A stretch of DNA of 64,000 nt, from the NCBI GenBank assembly GCA_013112555.1, contig JABFGK010000002.1:124001-188000 (forward strand). Reading direction: 5' to 3'. Under the pieces are notes generated by a model. It searched no databases, was not told where the DNA came from, and saw only the letters and a list, made by a program, of their open reading frames with translations. The DNA comes from Planctomycetota bacterium (GTDB taxonomy: Bacteria; Planctomycetota; Phycisphaerae; Phycisphaerales; UBA5793). Position numbers and translations under genes: made by a program. Positions 57,583 through 64,000 of this stretch are shown in pieces. The stretch's first letter is position 1. Each line of letters starts with the position of its first letter.

Positions 57583-58017
57583 ATGTACGAAGTCGGCAAA
57601 TCTGGACATCGGAATCCCGGCCCGGGCCGCATGATCGCCCGGATGCCGGGCGTCACATACATGGTTCTGATCGGTACCGTCTGGTTCGTCCTGCAGGGCG
57701 TCCTCTTGCAGACGGCCCCGAAACTCCTTGAGATCTATGCCGAAATGGACATCGAACTGTCCACGGCCAGCAGTGGGATGTTTCGGATCTTTGATTCACT
57801 CAACGCCCAGATCGATCAACTCGGGACCATTGTCGGATTTGCCGGGCTGATCATTGTCGGCTTGGCAGTCATTTCGATGCTCGGGTTCGCAGCCTCAAAG
57901 GTGCGGGCGCTGTCGCTCATTGCAATCCTGATCTTCATGGGTTCGGCACTCCTCGAAATGTGGCTCATGCTGTCGCCACTGTCACACATGGTGGAATCGA
58001 TCACAGACCTCGGGTAA
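57583..58017 (+). CDS. Small membrane protein of unknown function
   Basis: A 144-residue product with about three membrane helices (YMVLIGTVWFVLQGVLL, TIVGFAGLIIVGLAVISML, LSLIAILIFMGSALLEMWLM). The part LLQTAPKLLEIYAEMDIEL recalls the end of T2SS/pilus F-type platform proteins, but this is not enough to name it. It starts three bases after dxr and lies between dxr and the RseP gene, so it is probably co-expressed with them. Confidence 0.65.
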   Translation: MYEVGKSGHRNPGPGRMIARMPGVTYMVLIGTVWFVLQGVLLQTAPKLLEIYAEMDIELSTASSGMFRIFDSLNAQIDQLGTIVGFAGLIIVGLAVISMLGFAASKVRALSLIAILIFMGSALLEMWLMLSPLSHMVESITDLG

Positions 58018-58083
58018 TGCACGGTCTGCAATGCAGCCACGCATACAAACATGAGAATGCTACGTCTCTACGCAGGAGCCTGA

Positions 58084-60255
58084 ATGGCCATGCTCGCAAA
58101 CGTTGGAAGTTTTATCCTGTTCGTCATCGGCTTCGGCCTGGTGATCTTCGTCCATGAACTGGGACACTTTGCGGTGGCCAAGTGGGTCGGCATCAAGGTC
58201 GAACAGTTTGCCATCGGCATCGGGACGGCCGCCTTCAGTTGGCGCAAGGGGATCGGCTGGCGGTTCGGCTCGACGTACCCGGAATATCAGAAGCGATTGG
58301 ACGACGGGGCGCCGGAATCGTCGATGGGCGAAACCGAGTACCGCATCAACTGGCTGCCGCTCGGGGGCTATGTGAAGATGCTGGGGCAGGATGATCTGGA
58401 TATGTCCGCCACGGCCACTGACAGCCGCTCGTATTCGGCCAAGCCGATCTCTTCGCGGATGGCCGTCATTTCAGCCGGCGTGATCATGAATGTGCTTTTC
58501 GCAATTGTCCTGTTCATGGTCTGTTTCCAATGGGGTGTGAAGTTTGAGTCGGCCGTGATCGGGCTCGTCCCGGCCGGGACGCCTGCGGCGCTGGCTGAGC
58601 CGTTGACGAATACCGGCACGGTTGATGAGACGCTGCCGCTCGGCCTGCAGCCGGGTGATCGGATCGTGTCCATTGACGGCAAGACCATTGATTCGTTCCC
58701 GAAGATTCGCATGGCTGCAGCGATCGCCAAGCCGAATACGCCGATGCTCGTCGAGGTGAAGCGCAATGGGGCAACCCGGACGTACCGGATGCTGCCCAAA
58801 CCGGACTCGGTGACGGGGCTGCTTGATCTCGGCTTCCTGCCGACCAACAGCACAAAACTGTTCACGCCGGCCAGTGCCGCCGAGCAGAATCACTTCGACT
58901 TAGCCCTGTTGTTGGCAGGGATCGAGGATTCCGGTGTCCAGCCGGGAATGGTCCTGACGAATGTTGATGACGCACCGATTTCGTCGCTGTGGCAACTCAG
59001 TGCAGCCATTGACTCCTCTGACGGCAATCTGATGCGTCTCACGTTTGCCGATACTGAGGCTGACACGACCATCGATCTTGAGGTCCTTCCCGACCCGGAC
59101 ATGATGACTGATTACGTCGGGGGCGTTCCGCTGCAACACTTCCTGGGCCTGTGCCCCGTCTTGGAAGTGGGCTATGTGAAAGCGGACAGCGTCGCAGCCA
59201 AGGCAGGTCTTGAAACCGGCGACCTGGTTGTGCGGCTTGGTGAGATCAGCTGGCCGAGGCCTGACGACGTTACAGCCCTGCTGAAGCAGCATGCTGAACG
59301 TGATATCCAACTCGTTGTCGGGCGGCAGCAGAACGCAGACGACGGCACCACAGCCGCGCGTCATACCGTGACGCTGAGCGTGAATGCAGCAGGCTCGATG
59401 GGCATCCCGCTGCAATATCACTCCGACTCGGCCTTGCTTGCCGCCTCACTGACTGCAGATGAGATCGCGCGTGCCACATCCGGTCCAAGTGGCGACACGA
59501 ATGAGGGCGCCGGTGACGACGGGAACTCGGAACCCAGACGGCCTGCCTTCTCCTCGGCCGCACTCGAAGTGCTGCCCGGTTCGCAGATTGTGGAAGTTAA
59601 CGGCTCGCCGGTCACGAGTTGGCGCGACTTCCATGTAGCAGTCCTGGATGCCATGGCCCAGCACGCTGGTGATACACCACGGATTGATATTACATTGGGG
59701 ATCAAACTGCCGATTGTCAGTCACCCGGTGGAGCAGGAGCACTGGAACATCACGTCCGAGGAAATCGCATCGGCCCAGGTACTCGGGTGGCACTCTGATA
59801 TCTCGGTGACTCTGTTTGAGCAACTGTGGTATGACCGGAAGGCAGAGAACCCGCTCCAGGCCGTACAACTCGGATTTCACGAGACGGTGGACACACTGCT
59901 TCTGACATACCTCACGCTCGATCGGCTCGTGCGCGGCAGCGTGAAGGTGTCGCACTTGAAGGGGCCGGTCGGGATCGCAGAACTCGGTACGCGTGCCGCA
60001 AAGCGCGGGATGGCGTATCTGCTCATGGTACTCGGGATCATCAGTGTGAACCTGGCGGTGTTGAACTTCCTGCCGATTCCGATTCTGGACGGCGGGCTGT
60101 TCCTGTTCCTGATCATCGAGAAGATCAAGGGATCGCCGGTGAGTGAACGTGTGCAGATTGCAGCAACGTATGTCGGCCTGTTCATCATCGGATCGCTGTT
60201 CGTCGTGACGTTTTACAACGATGTGACGGGACTGATCCGCCAGGTGATGTCGTAG
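58084..60255 (+). CDS. rseP: RseP-like site-2 metalloprotease with four PDZ-like modules
   Basis: A 723-residue inner-membrane zinc protease that cuts transmembrane regulators such as anti-sigma factors. The active site is FVHELGHFAVA (His24, Glu25, His28), and the third zinc ligand lies in NFLPIPILDGG. Between them are four PDZ-like modules (centred about residues 190, 284, 372 and 495; for example LGLQPGDRIVSIDG and AGLETGDLVVRLG), against two in E. coli RseP; the family is usually about 450 residues. It follows dxr and a small membrane gene. The extra modules may refine substrate choice, which is inference. Confidence 0.92.
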   Translation: MAMLANVGSFILFVIGFGLVIFVHELGHFAVAKWVGIKVEQFAIGIGTAAFSWRKGIGWRFGSTYPEYQKRLDDGAPESSMGETEYRINWLPLGGYVKMLGQDDLDMSATATDSRSYSAKPISSRMAVISAGVIMNVLFAIVLFMVCFQWGVKFESAVIGLVPAGTPAALAEPLTNTGTVDETLPLGLQPGDRIVSIDGKTIDSFPKIRMAAAIAKPNTPMLVEVKRNGATRTYRMLPKPDSVTGLLDLGFLPTNSTKLFTPASAAEQNHFDLALLLAGIEDSGVQPGMVLTNVDDAPISSLWQLSAAIDSSDGNLMRLTFADTEADTTIDLEVLPDPDMMTDYVGGVPLQHFLGLCPVLEVGYVKADSVAAKAGLETGDLVVRLGEISWPRPDDVTALLKQHAERDIQLVVGRQQNADDGTTAARHTVTLSVNAAGSMGIPLQYHSDSALLAASLTADEIARATSGPSGDTNEGAGDDGNSEPRRPAFSSAALEVLPGSQIVEVNGSPVTSWRDFHVAVLDAMAQHAGDTPRIDITLGIKLPIVSHPVEQEHWNITSEEIASAQVLGWHSDISVTLFEQLWYDRKAENPLQAVQLGFHETVDTLLLTYLTLDRLVRGSVKVSHLKGPVGIAELGTRAAKRGMAYLLMVLGIISVNLAVLNFLPIPILDGGLFLFLIIEKIKGSPVSERVQIAATYVGLFIIGSLFVVTFYNDVTGLIRQVMS

Positions 60256-60262
60256 GTCGCTT

Positions 60263-60309
60263 ATTAGCCGCGAGGCGAAGTGGTTAGCCGCGAGGCGGAG
60301 CCGAGCGCG
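60263..60309. repeat. REP repeats, two direct copies after the RAYT gene
   Basis: TTAGCCGCGAGGCG at 60263-60276 and a longer GTTAGCCGCGAGGCGGAGCC... copy at 60283-60309. The RAYT stop codon TAA lies inside the second copy. Confidence 0.8.
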
Positions 60310-60901
60310 ATGTCATCGTTTCTGCAATAAACGGCCAGACCTGGCTCGGCAATCCCTCCTTGACTGGATTGTTATTGACGTACCGTATTGCCGGACCCAC
60401 ATCGTCGGGATCCAGATAGACGACCCACTGTCCTTTCGCAAAGCACTTTGGAACAGTGCCGTGTTCATCGGCATACTGCTTCAAGGGATGTATGCCCTGC
60501 TGCTTGAGTGCCCGCGTTGCACCACCCTTCAACTGCACGACCAACCTCTTTGGATCATAACTGCCAGACTCAAGCACAAGATGGATGTGGTCCGGAACTA
60601 TTGCACACGCCCACGCCCTCAAGCCGCGCTCCCGGAAGTACTGCCCAAATCCGCCGGCCACCGCGAGACGTTGCTTATGTGTGAGTCGAACAGGGGGATA
60701 CTTGAGTGAGAGTTTGGTCCGGATTCGCACCGCTGCATCATGCGAATCGGCAGCGACTGATCGCCGCGACTGCGTCCGTGTGGCCCGCCCCCCGGCACGA
60801 AACAATTCCCAGGCACCCACGAAGGCTGACCATGATCCTCTTGGATCATTTGGGAGCCAAAATCCATACATTCCAAACACAATATGGTAGCCGACGATCA
60901 T
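60284..60901 (-). CDS. REP-associated tyrosine transposase (RAYT)
   Basis: A 205-residue Y1/HUH-type single-strand nuclease. The HUH motif is PDHIHLVLES, and the family-typical end is AIRYVNNNPVKEG. Such RAYTs move or maintain REP sequences. The opening HIVFGMYGFWLPNDPRGSW is usual. Identical-type REP sequences flank it: two after its end and two before its start, one of them inverted. The stop codon is inside a REP copy, so the gene end and the repeat are one unit. Confidence 0.92.
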   Translation of the reverse strand: MIVGYHIVFGMYGFWLPNDPRGSWSAFVGAWELFRAGGRATRTQSRRSVAADSHDAAVRIRTKLSLKYPPVRLTHKQRLAVAGGFGQYFRERGLRAWACAIVPDHIHLVLESGSYDPKRLVVQLKGGATRALKQQGIHPLKQYADEHGTVPKCFAKGQWVVYLDPDDVGPAIRYVNNNPVKEGLPSQVWPFIAETMTSRSAPPRG

Positions 60902-60920
60902 GCATGATCATAGAAAGAAA

Positions 60921-60991
60921 CGCGCTCCGCTGCGCGTCGCGGCTAACTGACCGAATGACAACCTGTTAGCCGCGAGGCGCAGCCGAGCGCG
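60921..60991. repeat. REP repeats upstream of the RAYT gene, one inverted and one direct
   Basis: An inverted copy at 60921-60947 (ending GTCGCGGCTAAC) and a direct copy at 60965-60991 (GTTAGCCGCGAGGCGCAGCC...). The latter ends seven bases from the stop of the beta-propeller gene. Confidence 0.8.
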
Positions 60992-60997
60992 TGTGTT

Positions 60998-62254
60998 CTA
61001 TTGCATCACTTCCCGCTGCACCACCACCGATTTCAGCGCACCATCGCCGCCGGGTAGCACCTGCATTGCCTGCAACCACACGGGCAACAACGGCGTGCCA
61101 TCGGGAACACGAGCAACAAACCGGGCAATGCCGGATTCGTCGGCAGCGCTATATCCTGCCAATCGTATCGGCGTCGCCAGATCCAATGTAATATCCAACT
61201 GCGGGACGAACGTCGAACCTCGGCCTGTAAAGCTGTACAGGAAGAAGACAGCATGCGCCGGGAGACAACCGCTGGCGGTGATCTGTGCAGGCTGCCCTCG
61301 CACAATGGCGCTGACCTCGAGCCCGAGCAGATCGAACGGATACTGCCAGACGATCTGCCCGGCAGCGTCCACCTCGAACAGTGACTTGCCGGCGTTGTAC
61401 AGCGTGTGGCCTGTTGCCAGTCGATCGGAATCATAACTCATGCCCCCGGTGGCATGCTCCCACACAACGTTGCCGGCCGGTGTCACTTCGAGCAATCGTC
61501 GGTGGTTGCTGTCGTTAATCAGTGTGTTGCCGTTATCCAGACGATCCGCATCGCGCGCCCAGGAGAGGCCGTCGGCATACTCCCAGACAACGGTGCCGCC
61601 TGCATCCACCTCAATGATCCGATTGTTATTGGAATCGCAGATGATCGTGTTCCCGTTGTCGAGACGATCACCGTTATGCGGGCCGAAGAGGTGGCTCCCA
61701 TCCCGGCCGGCCACGCCGGTGATTCCAAACTGCCAGACGATGACACCGTTCTCATCACACTCAAAGACGCGATGGTTATCCCGATCGGTAATCAGCCGGT
61801 TGCCGTTGGCAAGCAGGTTCGCATCGTTCGGATACCGAAGATCGCTGCCGTCGCTGAACACGAGTGCCTCGGTATTCCACATGATCGCACCGGCACTGTC
61901 GATCATGATGACGCGGTTGTGGCCGGTGTCGGAGATGATCATCGAGCCGTCAGGCTGCAGGTCTGCATTGTGGGCCCAGCGGAGGCCGGTTGTGTACGAC
62001 CGGACAATGGTGCCGTTGCGGTCGATTTCAAAGATACCGCCGCCGTCGTATGCCTGGCTGCGACCGGCATCAGTGACCAGCAGATTGCCGTTGTCGAGCA
62101 AGTCGACGTCGGCCAGTGTTTCCGAGGCGTATTGGTCAGCCAAAGCCGTGACCGACGATACCCAGCAGGTCAGGGCAATCGGCCAGACAACACAGAGAAC
62201 GCGCATCGCATTCGCCGCAGGCAATGACAGGCTTCGCGGTGCTAACCAGAGCAT
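60998..62254 (-). CDS. Secreted beta-propeller protein (arylsulfotransferase-like)
   Basis: A 418-residue exported protein. A signal sequence (VLCVVWPIALTCWVSSVTALAD) precedes a propeller built from repeats with D-x-x-N-x-R-(V/I)-x-E-x-D and G-x-(I/V)-V-W: for example NGNTIICDSNNNRIIEVDAG, NTLINDSNHRRLLEV and GNRLITDRDNHRVFECDENG. The repeats recall arylsulfotransferase (ASST) and NHL-type propellers; no ASST active-site His is certain. The end (about residues 300-418) is a separate Cys-containing module like that of the CHRD protein at 21-23 kb. ATG 62254 has AAGGAG upstream. Confidence 0.75.
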   Translation of the reverse strand: MLWLAPRSLSLPAANAMRVLCVVWPIALTCWVSSVTALADQYASETLADVDLLDNGNLLVTDAGRSQAYDGGGIFEIDRNGTIVRSYTTGLRWAHNADLQPDGSMIISDTGHNRVIMIDSAGAIMWNTEALVFSDGSDLRYPNDANLLANGNRLITDRDNHRVFECDENGVIVWQFGITGVAGRDGSHLFGPHNGDRLDNGNTIICDSNNNRIIEVDAGGTVVWEYADGLSWARDADRLDNGNTLINDSNHRRLLEVTPAGNVVWEHATGGMSYDSDRLATGHTLYNAGKSLFEVDAAGQIVWQYPFDLLGLEVSAIVRGQPAQITASGCLPAHAVFFLYSFTGRGSTFVPQLDITLDLATPIRLAGYSAADESGIARFVARVPDGTPLLPVWLQAMQVLPGGDGALKSVVVQREVMQ

Positions 62255-62468
62255 GAGGTCCACTCCTTCAGTTCGTCCATACATAGGAGATAACACCATA
62301 GCGTTGCCGACTATTGCATGACCTTGACGGCGATATCGAAGTGGCGAGCACAAGCCGCAAAAAAGGGCTGACCCGAACGAGGTGGCGACGGTACCATCCC
62401 GGGTACCTGTGACGGCTGCGGTCCGGCAGGATACGACTGACACCCCACCAATCCGGAAGGATACACCG

Positions 62469-62924
62469 ATGGAAGCACTGCAAGCACTGACCGGCAAATG
62501 GGAGGGCACTACCTGCACCTGGTTCCGGCCTGGGGAACTCGGCGATGAATCACCGACCACCGGTGAGTTTACGCCGCTGCTCGACGGGCGATTCATGCGA
62601 CACACCTACGAGGGGAGCATGCAGGGCAAGCCGTTGACCGGTGAGCAGACGATCACCTTCAGTTCAGGTGAAGGCAAGTACCAGATTTCATGGTTCGACA
62701 GTTACCACATGAACTCCGGGCTCCTGTTCTCGGAAGGCGAGAAGACCGAGAACGGCTTTTCGGTGCTGTCGCACTACCGCATGGCACCCGATCAGCCTGC
62801 CTGGGGCTGGCGAACCGAGTTTACCTTCATCGACCATGACCACGTCACGATCACAGCGTACAACGTGACCCCAGACGGCCAGGAGGCCAAGGCGGTCGAG
62901 ACGGTGTATTCGCGCGTCACGTGA
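62469..62924 (+). CDS. DUF1579-type protein
   Basis: A 151-residue soluble protein that reads EALQALTGKWEGTTCTW, LDGRFMRHTYEGSM, GEQTITFSSGEGKYQISWFDSYH and TEFTFIDHDHVTITAYN, the pattern of DUF1579, a small lipocalin-like family. Function unknown. ATG 62469 follows GGAAGGAT; the frame is open upstream without signal. Divergent from the beta-propeller gene. Confidence 0.8.
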   Translation: MEALQALTGKWEGTTCTWFRPGELGDESPTTGEFTPLLDGRFMRHTYEGSMQGKPLTGEQTITFSSGEGKYQISWFDSYHMNSGLLFSEGEKTENGFSVLSHYRMAPDQPAWGWRTEFTFIDHDHVTITAYNVTPDGQEAKAVETVYSRVT

Positions 62925-62977
62925 GACTTATGATGATGATCGGTGAGTCGGGTTCCGTCGGTCGCTCGGCCGGGGGG

Positions 62978-63295
62978 CTATGAGCGTTCGAGGACGACGT
63001 CGTACCCGCAGGGCTGGCTGCTGACGATTGCGTCGAGCCGGCCTCGTGAATGGGCTTTCTTGAACGCGTCGCTGCGGGTCCAGGTGAAGAAGGCGTCGGC
63101 CGATTCCCATTCGGTCATTGAGATGTATTCATCGGTCTCGCCCGGGCCGTCCTTGCTCATGGACCAGGATTGCATGAGCATGCGAAAGCGGACAAAGCCC
63201 GGCTGCTCTTCGAGGCCGCTGGACTGTGAGAACCGCTCGACGAGCTCGGCTCCTTCACCTTTGCGGACACAGATACGATTCATGGCGATAAACAT
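62978..63295 (-). CDS. IsdG-like antibiotic-biosynthesis-monooxygenase domain protein
   Basis: A 105-residue ferredoxin-like-fold protein: FIAMNRICVRKGEGAELVERF, LEEQPGFVRFRML, EYISMTEWESADAFFTWTRSDAFKKAH. This is the pattern of heme-degrading IsdG/HmoB or ABM monooxygenases. Whether it degrades heme cannot be told. ATG 63295 is chosen as the start of homology. Confidence 0.78.
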   Translation of the reverse strand: MFIAMNRICVRKGEGAELVERFSQSSGLEEQPGFVRFRMLMQSWSMSKDGPGETDEYISMTEWESADAFFTWTRSDAFKKAHSRGRLDAIVSSQPCGYDVVLERS

Positions 63296-63441
63296 GGGAA
63301 GGCTGTCCTTCTGATGGATCGGCGTGCACAGAGACATCACCCGGGTACGAGTTGGGTGATTGTATCTGAGTACGGCAGCAGCCCGCATCGGTTCGTGAGA
63401 TTCACGACCGCCTCCTGCCGCACGGTGACCAGCATGCCTGA

Positions 63442-63918
63442 TTATTGATCATCCGGCTCGGCAGCGGAGTCTGTTTTGCCGTCCTGCGTGCCGTCACGCT
63501 CAACGGCTGATGCCTGAGCCTGCTGCTGCTGTTGTTGCTGTGCCTGCTGCTGCTGGAGGGCCTGTTGGCGCGCTGTGATCGCCTGCAGCTGGGCAACCCG
63601 GGCACGGCCGGCCATCACGAGGGCCATGCCCACTCCGCCACTTGCCAACAGCAGGATGCCGGCCACGACACCGGCGATCACCATGCGGTGCTTTCTCGGT
63701 GCATCCGTGACAGGCGGCCGAATCCCGTGGTTCGCAAACTCGGCCCCGCATTCCGGGCATCGAGTCGCTTGCCCGATTGTCTCGACCAGGTTGTAATCGC
63801 AACGATAGCACGTCGGATACGGCTGACCGGCGGGCTTGCGGCGCATCACCAGCATGGTCGCAATTCCGGCCACGATGGCACAGATGAGTATGAATAACGG
63901 CACAATAGCGATCATCAT
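63442..63918 (-). CDS. Membrane protein with a zinc ribbon and a glutamine-rich tail
   Basis: A 158-residue protein. It has an N-terminal membrane helix (VPLFILICAIVAGIATMLVM), a zinc ribbon (CYRCDYNL ... TRCPECGAEF), a second helix (VIAGVVAGILLLASGGVGMALVM) and a coiled, Gln-rich tail (ALQQQQAQQQQQQQ). The CxxCxYNL...CPECG layout is common in small planctomycete membrane proteins, of unknown function. Confidence 0.75.
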   Translation of the reverse strand: MMIAIVPLFILICAIVAGIATMLVMRRKPAGQPYPTCYRCDYNLVETIGQATRCPECGAEFANHGIRPPVTDAPRKHRMVIAGVVAGILLLASGGVGMALVMAGRARVAQLQAITARQQALQQQQAQQQQQQQAQASAVERDGTQDGKTDSAAEPDDQ

Positions 63919-64000
63919 ACGGTTCCTGCCTGTCTATCAGCCCCCGTGTACGATACCCGTAGATACTGCCGTCCCGCGTCCTGGCACCGGACTATCTCCG

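Noticed and set aside
61406-62227. Open frame opposite the beta-propeller gene
   Set aside because: Its repeats mirror the propeller repeats of the real gene.

Overview
The window reads as a chromosome segment from a planctomycete, most likely a flagellated Phycisphaerae-like lineage. This is inferred, not proven. The base composition is GC-rich. The 23S and 5S rRNA genes stand alone, with no 16S gene beside them. There is a type IV pilus/type II secretion platform, several secreted proteins of planctomycete style (dockerin, CHRD, beta-helix, H-x9-DG-type pseudopilin), and small membrane proteins with a CxxC...CPxC zinc ribbon. Genes of information processing (ruvB, holB, miaB, RNase E/G, dxr, rseP) lie among sensory, secreted and mobile genes.

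Layout. 1-7 kb: ruvB (cut by the window edge), an aldehyde dehydrogenase, a hairpin-repeat-rich spacer, a flavoprotein/polyferredoxin fusion and miaB. 7-15 kb: fliS and fliD, then a sensory cluster of a two-CW cysteine protein, an HDOD-histidine kinase and a degenerate receiver-GAF protein. 15-24 kb: DNA polymerase III delta', a patatin-like lipoprotein, a small membrane protein, a secreted esterase-like hydrolase with one frame break, a CHRD/PQQ-type dehydrogenase and a small exported protein with a clear terminator. 24-34 kb: a pseudopilin, a histidine kinase, a sigma-54 response regulator and a dockerin protein (stop and start overlapping as ATGA), a TPR-sulfotransferase, an ankyrin protein and a truncated beta-helix protein. 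35-38 kb: a dead IS256-type element with an IS5-type element nested in it. 38-42 kb: 5S and 23S rRNA on the minus strand with their own terminator, BoxA and candidate promoter. 42-47.5 kb: a pilus/secretion platform operon (fused PilM-PilN, PilO-position and PilP-position proteins). 48-51 kb: an ArsR repressor with a perfect operator palindrome, a sugar epimerase, a LAB_N membrane protein and a PilZ protein. 51-60 kb: PTS enzyme I, RNase E/G, dxr, a small membrane protein and an RseP-like protease with four PDZ-like modules. 60-64 kb: a REP-associated (RAYT) transposase among its REP copies, a beta-propeller protein, a DUF1579 protein, an IsdG-like monooxygenase and a zinc-ribbon membrane protein.

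Themes. (1) The pilus platform proteins share a glycine-rich motif (GGEYGFSEGG / GDFGxKG) inserted in linker regions, which suggests a lineage-specific interaction module. (2) The two-CW, HDOD-kinase and pseudo-receiver genes form a compact, possibly redox-linked, signalling unit beside flagellar genes. (3) Seven genes carry frame breaks; six shift in the same (+1) direction, several at G/C runs. Systematic consensus errors are the likely cause, so most of these genes are described here as whole genes rather than decayed ones. (4) Several families of short palindromic repeats sit between genes, most densely at 2.4-2.8 kb and 32-38 kb.
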